Positions 1 to 9,801 of a stretch of DNA of 64,000 nt are shown in pieces; the stretch's first letter is position 1, and each line of letters starts with the position of its first letter. The position numbers were made by a program, and so were the translations under genes. This DNA comes from Ramazzottius varieornatus (Eukaryota > Tardigrada > Eutardigrada > Parachela > Ramazzottiidae), in assembly GCA_001949185.1 (NCBI GenBank), contig BDGG01000002.1, positions 8,789,990-8,853,989 on the forward strand. The letters are read 5' to 3'. The notes beneath the pieces were generated by a model. That model did no database searches, was not told the origin of the DNA, and was given only the letters and a program-made list of their open reading frames with translations.

Positions 1-713
1 AAAGACCACTCTATCGGTGAAAGGCTGGCTCCTTGCCCTCAGTCCTTGGGGGAGCTGTATCTCGTGCGGGAATCTGGATCCTGTCAGTATCGGCAGTCGA
101 CATTGTATCACGGTCGCCAATAGTATTGGCAAGAATATATGAAAAGACAAAAGTCCTGCTTGTTTCATGACAAGCAAATTACGAATCCGACAAAATTCTT
201 CATCAACGTCGTTTTCTCGAATCAATCAATGAGTCTCCTCTATAAACAATGAATTACTGGATGATTGCAGCCAACAGAACAAAACATATTCGACACGTAG
301 ACAAAATGTAACAAGAAAAAAAAGCCAAGATCAGCGACACCGGGTGTGAAGCAGCAATGCAAGCTCTTGAAATTCGTACGGACAATGAGATGAATAAAAC
401 AGCCGCACCTAATGTTGTAAAAAGTTCTGGTCCGTACACGGAAGAGTATTTTCATTTTACAGATTATAATCAGGTTGAGAGACGACAAATATACCTGGCG
501 TTGTCATCGAACTTATGAACGAACAGGCAACCATTACACCTGTCAACTATCCTAGCACTTACGATCTCATAACTTTCGAGCTGCAAATTCATCATGCATT
601 GTTTTAATAATATCAATATCAAAAGACAATATTGTTGTGATTGGCAGTGTCTTGATGGAAAGCCTCACTGCGCTTTTTAATTGTAATCCATATTTGTTCG
701 AGTCCTGCGCAAG

Positions 714-790
714 GTCGTACATGTACGACGTGTAATTATGGGGGAATAAAAATTACGGTACAGGCGGAAAGGACGGCAATTTTAAATCCT
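714..790 (+). repeat. Diverged remnant of the TA-flanked MITE family (copy G)
   Basis: After a perfect 16-bp palindrome, GTCGTACATGTACGAC (714-729), the sequence follows the left arm of the MITE family: an AATTATGGG block, an AAAAATTA block and an AGGCGGAAA block. No right arm is visible, so this is a partial copy. Confidence 0.5.
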
Positions 791-1917
791 GAATGCGATC
801 CAGAAATGAAAATCGATTGAATGACGTAACGCAGTGAAAACTAACCGTACAAAATTGTCATGAACAATGCCCATCAGCCGATCAGCTGTTTCACTTTTGC
901 GCTTCGAGGCTGCGGATTGTTCATTTATTTTCATCTAGAGACGCTCTCGAATCCATATCGTTTCTGTGACCGTTTTTGCATAATGTCCCAACCCTTTAGG
1001 ACCAAGCGACCTCGACGGTACACCGAACAAACCATGAAGGACGCACTTTGTGCTATTCATTCTTATATAATTATTGCACGCCAGATTTGCTCGCAGTCGT
1101 AGGGCACAATAAATTTGAGGTGACTGTGTCCTCAACCAAATGAGCACTTGCGCATATGACTTCCTTTCGCGACGTGGACCTTTAGAATTGCGTACGGATG
1201 CGGGATGCCACACTCTCCAAGGTCTTGAACTCTCTTTGAATCAATTAAATTAGCTCGCCGAGCAACTGTAACCTGGCAGCCTACTGCATGCATGAACGAA
1301 AACGATTCGCATGGGCTATACCGATGCAGCTGTTGTCCTTTTTTTCCTACCTAGCCAACTTCTAGGAGAAGACCTAACCTCGAGCTTTCAGTGCGTAACC
1401 GTGAGGTCTCGGTCTGACTTTGAGAATGTACAGTATGAGAATTCAGCCGTGCTCCGCAGTACAGGTGGCGCCACCGTCAATGAAGACCCGCTGGTCCTTG
1501 GGGTGTGAGTCACGTGACTAAACTGTCTCTTGTTAACTTGTTGAGGGAAGGAACTCCGAATTTTCAAGGCTCTGAATAGTGCTTCATGGAGTAGCGCATG
1601 ATGGAACGGACGACGGCTCATTGTGAAGGGCTCCCACTCCGACAAGACACCCAGGGACAACGAGCGTCCACAGTCGCATACACCGGTACCTATTTTTCAA
1701 AAGTCCAGGTTGCCACAATGCCTTTGCCACCGAGCCAACGCATGACCAACAAGAAATGGGTTTTGTCAAATGAGATTCCCTTTTTTCCACCAAATCCAAA
1801 TTGTTCAGGAGATGCTTTTTCAGATTTTGTGTTTTAAGTATTCAGCTGACCGTGCTCGTATAGGTTTGTAGGGAGTTTGACGGGCTATCGAACATACGTA
1901 ACAGAGTTGTCGGACAG

Positions 1918-1967
1918 NNNNNNNNNNNNNNNNNNNNNNNNNNNNNNNNNNNNNNNNNNNNNNNNNN
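1918..1967. other. 50-N assembly gap flanked by a 12-bp inverted repeat
   Basis: Fifty Ns. The left flank ends with GTTGTCGGACAG (1906-1917) and the right flank contains its exact reverse complement CTGTCCGACAAC (1969-1980). The gap therefore sits between the arms of an inverted repeat, which suggests that a hairpin or palindromic element stopped the assembly. Confidence 0.95.
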
Positions 1968-3232
1968 CCTGTCCGACAACTAGTAGAAAAGTTATGGAAG
2001 GAAGAAGGTTGGTGTCCCGTATCCTACTACTATAGACCACGCATGACGTCAGCGTGCGCGTGAAGCATCTCCTAGGGAGTGGGTGGGAACTGATGTCTGT
2101 ACCGGGTCGTACTTACGTGTACGATGACGTCATACGTGAAGCTAAGGGAGCCGTACAAGGTAGGTGGAACTGCCCATTGTAAAATCCTGCAGAGGTGAAA
2201 ATCTTTGGAAATTCATTTCTCCAAATCTAGTCATGTCATTTGGTGACAGCTGGTACCATTCGGCAGGCCTGAGTTTTCTCTACAACCTCACGTCAAAAAA
2301 GCAGGTCTCGGAATTCTCGTGAAAAAAGGGAATCTTGTTTGACAAAACCCAAATCGTATATCTACAACTATTGACGCTGGTTTTTGTTACTTGGCCGAAC
2401 TCGGACAGGCCGACTTTCCACCCCTCTATGGAAATGAACTTTCGGAGCTGACCGAGACACGTCTAAATTTCGAGTTAACAGGATGGATATGCATGGAAAT
2501 TTTCGGCCACAATTTTCCCATCCATTCGCTTTTCGAATGTCCCCAGCATACGAACTTTGAAGTGTGATCTAGATAACTGCATAAGCGGTTTGGGCAGTTT
2601 GACTGACATCCCTCCAGAAAAAGTCGTTCCCTGGACAATCTGGAAATACTGCAACCTCGGTTTGCCCAAATAGAAAAACTAGCGTCAGTTGATCTTGCAT
2701 GGGTCACTCGAGCCACCATGGTCATTAATGCACTGGAAGACTTCAAGTACACCGACTTGTAAAGTAGTCGTGTTGCTATCTCCCATAAGTAATTACGCAC
2801 TGCTCATTTACCATGTTCTTCTTAGCAAGCAGGCATATGTATCAATCGTGATTTTACGGAATAGTCAAGAAAGAGTCTGTCAAGAGGCAAATACGAGCGA
2901 AATTCCTCCTTTGTCCTTGGGAGCCATGAAACACCTGTTGCTTGATTTCCGCTGAAGATGAGAAAGCGAGCTGGCTGACAAAGATGTAATTGCCCGTCCC
3001 TGGAGGCAAGGTGAGCTGCGGTCATCTCTCTCACTCTCTAACCATTACTAGTAATGGGAAAACCCAGCCATCATGCCTCACCGCCTGACAACTTGTCCAG
3101 CTGAACTGGAAGAAGATACACAGAGGCATTAGTGATCAGCCGCATAGACTGAAGAGCAATGCTCTGGCCTCCAGCTACTATATCACCACCAGCAAAATCA
3201 GCTAAAGGTGAGCGCGCTGCAGGAGACTACCG

Positions 3233-3240
3233 TATAAAAG
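3233..3240 (+). promoter_or_regulatory. TATA box of the iGluR-like secreted gene
   Basis: TATAAAAG lies 83-90 bases before the start codon at 3323. A transcription start about 30 bases downstream would leave a 5' UTR of roughly 55-60 bases. Confidence 0.6.
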
Positions 3241-3322
3241 CCATCGCTCATTCTACCATAGACCTTCGCAAAACCATTTTCTTTCTGCTCGTCCACTGCT
3301 CATCATCCGCCCATCTTTCGAC

Positions 3323-4534
3323 ATGGAACGCGCTTTGGCCTTGTGTATTCTGCTGGGAGTAGCCGGCATCGTTAGCGCGGGCTACGGCAACACGGGCAAC
3401 TACGGCAGCAGCGGAAACATGGGCAACAACGGCAACGGCGGAAACAAGGGCAACACCAGTAGCAACTGTCAAGCCAAGCAGTACGCAGTGGAAGGCATGG
3501 TGGTGAGTGGAACCCTGGTGTTACATGGTTCGGGAACTCCGTGTGTCGAGCGAAAGTTTGACATGATTTCTTATGCTTGGTTCTGTTGTTTTCTAGTCGA
3601 AGCTGTTCTTAAATGCGGCTGATGCCAATGGAAAAAACAGCGGCTTCATCATCGACTTTCTGGAGCTGATGAAGGGCGCGTCCGGCGGATGGTTCGACTA
3701 CAATCTGACGGCACGAACAGACGACAACTACGGTGCTCTCGTTACCGATCTCCAGAACAAGGTAGGTTGGCGTCTGGTATACATTTCGATCTGGGGAATC
3801 AGCTACAGTATTTACAGCTGAGTTGATTTCGCTCTTTTTCCTCGTAGAAATTCGACATTGTGGCTGCCGATTTCACTGTCCGATCCGAGCGTCACGCCGT
3901 CATCGACTATTTGCAACCGTTTTTGCGTAGTCAGATTCGCATTCTAGTCAACAACAACCCCAGCGGATCGCCGACTGCCGAGGATGGAGTCGTTGGGGAC
4001 CACCCGACTTGGTACATTGAGGACGACGTCAGCGTTGTCAGCCTCCTGCAGGTATCCCTTCAGGTCCTTCTTCACGCCTGTTTTTTAAGCATCAATGTAA
4101 GGCGGAGTATGTCTTGTTGCAGATTAGCCCCAATGCCACCTTGAACGACATCTACAAGCAAGCCAAGGCCAACAACCGTATCGTCGATCGAGCCACCGGT
4201 GTCGCTGCCATTGTGGCCGCCAACTCGCCCACTGCATTCATCGCCACCAGCCCCGGTATCGTCATCTCCAATGCTAACAATCCCAACACCGCACGCAACA
4301 GCTTGACCCCAGACATCCTGGAAACCGCCTACTTCGCTTTCGCACTCCAGCAAAGTAAGCAACCAACTGTACTGTTTTTCTTGGATTTAGCGCATTCAGT
4401 AGTGATGGTGGGAGTTGACCATTCCTTTTCTTACAGACCAAAACCCCCTCCGTCTGTGCCTGAACATCTTGCAGTTGACAGTCCAGGAAACCGGACAATT
4501 GCAAACTCTGCGAAACCAGTATAATCTGAACTGA
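3323..4534 (+). CDS. Secreted, membrane-free ionotropic glutamate receptor ligand-binding-like protein
   Basis: Five exons with matching phases: 3323-3502, 3597-3761, 3848-4051, 4123-4354 and 4437-4534, giving 292 residues. A signal peptide (residues 1-20) leads into a Gly/Asn-rich linker (about 20-47). The rest reads as a periplasmic-binding-type bilobed domain. Residues 116-140 contain FDIVAADFTVRSERHAVIDY, the S1 signature of ionotropic glutamate receptors, with Arg130 at the position that normally holds the ligand's alpha-carboxylate. The C-terminus (about 245-290) has the S2-like ALQQNQNPLR and QETGQLQTLRNQY stretch. The M1, pore, M2 and M3 segments that separate S1 from S2 in receptors are absent; only a short linker joins the lobes. 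I infer a soluble extracellular amino-acid or small-molecule binder. It could instead be a structural protein that keeps the fold without binding. The family match is by motif only. Confidence 0.72.
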
Positions 4535-5310
4535 CTTCTGCGTTAACTGAAGTTGTATATGTATGGATTGTGCAGCCAACCTTAACTTTCTCTACCTGTT
4601 GCGATATCAATTGCTCGCGTATGATGCTGTTTTTTAGCTTTCTCCCTGCATTTTGTTCTTGACCGAGGTCTCCCTTGAGTTCAGCGTGATACAAGGGACG
4701 CCAGTATAAACAGTTAATCATTTTGGTTCAACCGAAGAGTAGATCACTGACGCATTGTTGGTCCCCTTCCTTCCGCACATATTGACCAGCCGATGAAGAG
4801 AGTCCAATGCCTAATAATAGAGTGTGCAGCTTTGAACTGGCAAAAAACCATTCAATTTTTTAAGAAAGACCTCTAGCCGTCTTCCGAAGGAGCAATGCAC
4901 ACTCATTGTCCGACCTAAGAAGTTTCACTAGCTGAATCTAGCTAGTTGATTTATGCGTAATTATAAGTAGCAGACAAGCAGTCAGCTGCTTCAACTTATC
5001 TTGTGGGTACAATGTGGGATCAAATACTTGGTCGAATACGAGTATTGTCTGCCCGCCTGTACGGCAGAGTACCCCAGTGTGTCCAGCACAATGCTTTGAG
5101 CGGGAAACATTGTCATGGTAGTGTCGACGTTGACGTTGTTTCTGATTCAGTTGATTTCCAACGTATGTAAGATTATGAAGCGTTTGGTGTACAATCCCAA
5201 CTAGAAGTAAATAAGTGTAGTTCGTAGACATCAAAAATTAGAAGGTACCTTGTCACTTTAGCCGCATTTCAATCTTGAACCGTTGTGCAGTGTGGAGCAG
5301 AGCCTTTCTC
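4535..5310. other. Intergenic, no gene seen
   Basis: About 775 bases between the iGluR-like gene and the Cys-rich peptide candidate. No supported coding sequence or repeat. A TATAAAC occurs near 4704 without an evident gene behind it. Confidence 0.6.
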
Positions 5311-5315
5311 GCGGA

Positions 5316-5322
5316 TATAAAA
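5316..5322 (+). promoter_or_regulatory. Possible TATA box of the Cys-rich peptide candidate
   Basis: TATAAAA lies 75 bases before the ATG at 5391, a normal distance. It is too close to the earlier ATG at 5324, which argues for the downstream start. Confidence 0.4.
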
Positions 5323-5323
5323 T

Positions 5324-5649
5324 TATGGAAGGTTTACAGAGTTGTTTGCCGGCGTACTATACCCGAGCAAGTACTCTTGCAATTGTTTCAATGCTTCTAG
5401 TTTCAGCTTGCCGTGTCAACAAAGGGGAAGCAATGCCGAACCGCGTAAGTGAAGCCTTTACACGGATCGCTGAGACTCCCACAGTCTCACCTGGGTTCTT
5501 TAGATTGCTGTACATACCCCTATATATGCTGTCGCAGTTTTCAATACCCGCTGTGCGCTCGTAGTGTGATGGAAAGCTCCACCTGCCGCCAAATTAAGGC
5601 TGAAGTTGTTGAAAACCGACCCGGACGCCCAGTTGGCGCATTGGGTTGA
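5324..5649 (+). CDS. Candidate small Cys-rich secreted peptide, two exons
   Basis: Exon 1 runs from ATG 5324 (or 5391) to 5444 and exon 2 from 5485 to 5649, joined in phase 0 across a 40-nt intron with a consensus GTAAGT donor and a CCCACAG acceptor. The N-terminus has a hydrophobic signal-like stretch (ASTLAIVSMLLVSA from the first ATG). The mature part begins after an NKGEA/PNR region and has two vicinal Cys pairs spaced CCTYPYICC, then two single cysteines, so six in all, followed by a charged tail. This is the layout of a secreted disulfide-rich peptide (neuropeptide, antimicrobial or effector type). I do not recognise the family. A MITE lies 42 bases downstream. The intron is short, but a 36-nt intron also occurs in KIN17 in this window. 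Without transcript data the model stays tentative. Confidence 0.4.
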
Positions 5650-5690
5650 GTCTGCTGATTGTGCAAGTTGCGCCAGAGTTCTCAGTCGGA

Positions 5691-5893
5691 GTACACGCAC
5701 GATGAGAAATTATGGGCCAGTACAAATTATGGGACCAGGCGGAAAAGACGGCAGAATGGAAATTCAAACGTGGAAAAGTGTCGAACAGTTTATGCCGTCA
5801 ACCAATCGCGTACCTACGTGCCTGCGTACTGCCATAGCGAAAAGCCCTGGTCCCTAATTTGTACTGGCCTATGATTTCGCGTCGGGCGTGTAC
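5691..5893. repeat. TA-flanked MITE, copy A (203 bp)
   Basis: Begins GTACACGCACGATGAGAAAT and ends with its near reverse complement ATTTCGCGTCGGGCGTGTAC. The inverted arms extend about 45 bp and meet at AGGCGGAAAAGACGGC and GCGAAAAGCCCTGGTCC. The ends read G-TA-C on both sides, as expected for a TA target duplication (Tc1/mariner type). No coding capacity. Same family as 18114-18344, 43591-43794 and 53082-53274. Confidence 0.85.
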
Positions 5894-5899
5894 TCCATC

Positions 5900-8800
5900 T
5901 TGAATCTTCTGCGATGCTCGAAGGCCAGTGTACACAAGAAGGAGGACGTCTTTATAACTCCTGATTTAATGATATGTCCGCACGTAAAGACCCACCCCAG
6001 GCCGATCCGCTTAGTAGCGGAGGAGCAAGTTACCAACCAGCCGGCCCATACAACGCGAGCAACTGCGCGGAGAATCGGCTGTAGTACCATGGATAGTGTT
6101 ACAACAGTTGGAAGAACGGACGAAACAGGCGGAAAAAGGAAGAGGCAGAAAGCGGGCATTGAGCTAGATCAATCGATGGCGCAATGTACACAGATACACA
6201 CAGGGCGGATAAACTGTTCCGCTGCATGTTGGCCGATCATTGATGGCGACAGTTGCCGTACAAAGCCTGACACATTCCCTCTGTCACGGCCTTTTTTCCC
6301 CTTAAACAGCTCCCTTTTCACAGTCACTGCTCATCCCTTCGACCTTTTGCTTTATCAAACGCAGCTTGTCACTGCATGTAGGACTGTAGGACAGTACTAG
6401 GCCGCAGTACCATGCAAGTGCAGCTTACCAGCTTGTCTCGGGCCTATATGGGGATTAATCGATGGGCGACACCTGCTCCGATCATATGACGCATTGGAGA
6501 TTATGGTCTGATTAGTATGTGCAACCTATGACGTGCTTCCTGCACGGGGAACAATCCACCTTTTCCGAAAGACCCAGCAGCCATAAACGTTAGCTCCCTA
6601 TGGTGCGCTGAGATTGATTTATTGTATGGGGTAAAAGCGAAGGGAAGATATGGCCGTTTCACACACAGACATCGAAGAATAGATTTGTGGAAATACACTG
6701 CGTTCCGTCAAGTTGAGTATGAGATATATCGATGAGGATGGCGTAAAGGAGGAATAAGGAGAATGGAGGGAAAATAGGGCATGTTGGTTGGAGGAGACCA
6801 TCGTAGCGATGGCTTGTTGTTTCAAGTGGTGATTTATTTTTGGATGTTTAAGAATTGAACGGCACTCAGTAGCTAGGGTTTGTTATATTGCTTAGAGGAG
6901 CCATGCAGCTGCTAAACATGGTAGAAGCAGTGTACTCTTCAGACTTTAGTAGGCAGTCATGACAGGCTGTGTGATTGCGTCTGAAGCGCGGGGGAGTTCG
7001 ACGATGGCCAGTCCCCTCAGCTGCTGCACTGTTGCCACACTATCCCATCTCCTTCTGCCTCATCTTCTCCCATCAGCGCGCGTTACGACATACGGCGCAC
7101 TGAACAGTTCACTGCTCACTTGCCAATCACTTCAACAGCCAACGATTAACTGTTGGTAATACTGCTAACAGCTTTTTGCTCCTTCCGCCAGCGACTTATT
7201 TCTTTCGTCTGGGCATCATCTTCCACCGAATTTCGCGCTACATTTATCGCATCGTTTGCGTGTGGACATACTGATATCATTAATATCATAGCCGAATCGT
7301 CTTGACGACCTAGTGTTGGTGGCTGGATTTATTCAAAGGAATACCCGGAAATAAGGGATAACATTACTGTGGCCAAGCTTGATGAGGTACGTAAAGACGA
7401 TGTGCGCATGCAGAAATCGACCAAATGCGATGGTGTGGAGGGTCGCTTCTACGTAGGTAAGATCGATCGGCGACTGAAGAATAGCATTGACTTTCCGACA
7501 AGTTCGCGATGACGACATCGAAACGTCTTGTAATCGATCAGGCTGGCTCTGTTACAGTTTAGTGCCCTTTTGAAGAACATTTCCAAAGTCCGTCCAATAG
7601 ACAGCTTTTAATGGAAAGTGGCTTGCTCCAAAAACCTTGCCTACGTATACAGTAGTGTGCTCACTTGCACAAGGGCAGTTGCGCATAGCCATGCACCCGA
7701 CAAGTGACCAATCAAGGACCTCTTCCTCTGTCAGGTAGGGGAAGGAGAGGAGTCTACAAAGAAAGCGCTAACATTCAGAGAAGGGCTGTAGGCCTTTTTA
7801 GATCGTGACATTTCGGCCCAATTTTCCAGCGGGCCGACTTGGACATTTGGTTGGCTGCGGTGATATCAGTGGCAAAATTAAAGGCTATTCCCTGGCCGAT
7901 AGCCTTCCTGTCAAGCAGATTCAATATCGTTCCGCTCGATAAAGAGCCTGCTGGCATGGCTACAGGCAGATACAGAAGGAAGCGCTCCACTTTCCGGGCT
8001 GCAGATGATCTCTCTCCAACACTGGCCCTCCTTTTTCTGGTTCTATTTTTTCTGCTCACTTCCTCGTTGCTCAAGCAGGGCCAAGCGGACAAGACAAGCC
8101 TGCGGAATGTCTTGGCAGCCATTTCTGAAAGGTTCAAAATAGGCAACATTGGTGTTAAGTTTCATTTGTGCTGGATATGCTGTGTGAAACCTTAGTAAGG
8201 CGTTTAACGAGCAGTCAAAATTCCGAACGACTTGACTGAAATGAAATCCGCCGGTGGACAACGCCGAGGCAGCCATTACAGCCACAGCTGGCATTCTTTT
8301 AATGATGGCGCAACGAACCGCTAACGGTTACGACAAGCTAAAGAGCGAAAAGCCAAACTGCAACTTGATGTCATCATTAATAACGGGTAGCAAATGGCGA
8401 GGATTACGCCAAATATCTGACAATGGACTCCCGGCCGAAATGATCCCTTTGCTCTGATGGTCAAGCTCTCCTTCCAAATGTCCGCCTTGTAAGAGATCAG
8501 GAACGAATCAAGTACTCAGACATCGGTTTCCTGCCTGTGTGTGATCGTTGGGTACCGTATTTGATTGGTTGATTTGTGGCCAGAAAGTAGAGGGGAAGAA
8601 AAGGACGGTTACCAGCGTCTGCCAGCTTGGAGTTGGGAGGAAAACCAAATAGGGGGTGGTAGTTGATGAGTTTTCGGGGAACAGTCTTCATGTGTGGCTG
8701 AGCTGGCAAATGCAGCTTGAAATTAAATCACGGGCTTTGGCCGTGTATGTTTGATCTATGGGGTGTGTCCTTTGAGCAGCGTCATACATCGTCAAAAATG

Positions 8801-9560
8801 CGCAACGTTGCAGCTAGCTCTCCAGTGCCCCCCCCCCCTCTGCCTTGTCTCAATGGCCGCATCTTTACATTTTGTAGGACATGTCATAACTGCTCATCAA
8901 GCCTTTAATCGTTCAGCCGCCATATTTACCCACACAAGCCAGTCGATATATGATTAAAAATACCCCCTGTCCCATTCCATTTGATCGCCGATCGTCACTC
9001 TGCCATGTCGACCGAGATTTTATACCCTGCAGTCTGGCCAACCAGCGCGCCTTCCCATCACATTACTAATCTCCCTCCGCTACATTATTCATCGAAGCCA
9101 TATTATAAACTTACGATTAAAGCATTTGCAGGCTGCTGAATCGATGAGCAAGGAATATATGTAAAGCATACAGACACTGTAGATTCAGCCGAGAAAAGCG
9201 TTTTCTCCCCCAGCCAAACATTGGCAAAAGGGGGCAGAAGCTGGCAGCGCGGGCCAGCTATAGCATTGGGTCTCAAGTAAACCGTGAAGGACAGGCAGGA
9301 TGGCGCTGGATGAGGAGGACGTTTAACGTTGGACCATAGACTGTAAAGAGGCTTCTTTAGACCATTGATGAACTGTAAGACTGTAACCAGCGACATTTTA
9401 CATCATGTTAATGGATTAACTTTCCTCCTTCAAGCCCTTCCAACGGCAGCACTTCACATGCATTACGGTTGGCACTTGCCCGCACTTTTCTTTCTTCCAT
9501 GGAAGTCATTCTTGGCTTTATATTCTCTTGCAGAAGCATCATGAGCAAGTGGTTGGAAGC
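5900..9560. other. Gene-poor region
   Basis: Several frames of 60-170 codons occur on both strands (for example 5888-6400 plus, 7775-8149 minus overlapping 7839-8195 plus). None shows a domain, a signal peptide followed by a plausible mature protein, or conserved splice context. Overlapping frames of similar length on opposite strands point to chance. Confidence 0.55.
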
Positions 9561-9801
9561 TTGGCGGATAGTTGAACTGTGTCATGGGTGGCTGGTGTGG
9601 TGCCCTTCACCGCAGTGACGTTACCCAGTGAGTACTGCCGTGAATGTCAGAGTGGCCAGCTCCGTGGCTTCTTGGGGACTTTGCTGCTGGAGGTTCGCGC
9701 CGCCACTTCCCGGATGTCGACTGTTAAATTGCCTCTGACGACGACGACGAAGCCGAAGCCAAAACGCAAGACCACCTTGAAGGAAGGGCCACTTCCTCGT
9801 T

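Larger units (their letters stand above)
1..3230. other. Gene-poor region with assembly gap
   Basis: No open reading frame here resembles a protein family I know. The longer frames (for example 2426-2800 on the minus strand) lack domains and splice-consistent extensions. The region holds a 50-N gap, a MITE remnant near 714-790 and two TGACGTCA octamers (2044-2051 and 2125-2132). Confidence 0.6.

Noticed and set aside
7775-8195. Opposed frames of 124 and 118 codons
   Set aside because: Equal-length overlapping frames on both strands without motifs are most simply chance in moderately GC-rich DNA.
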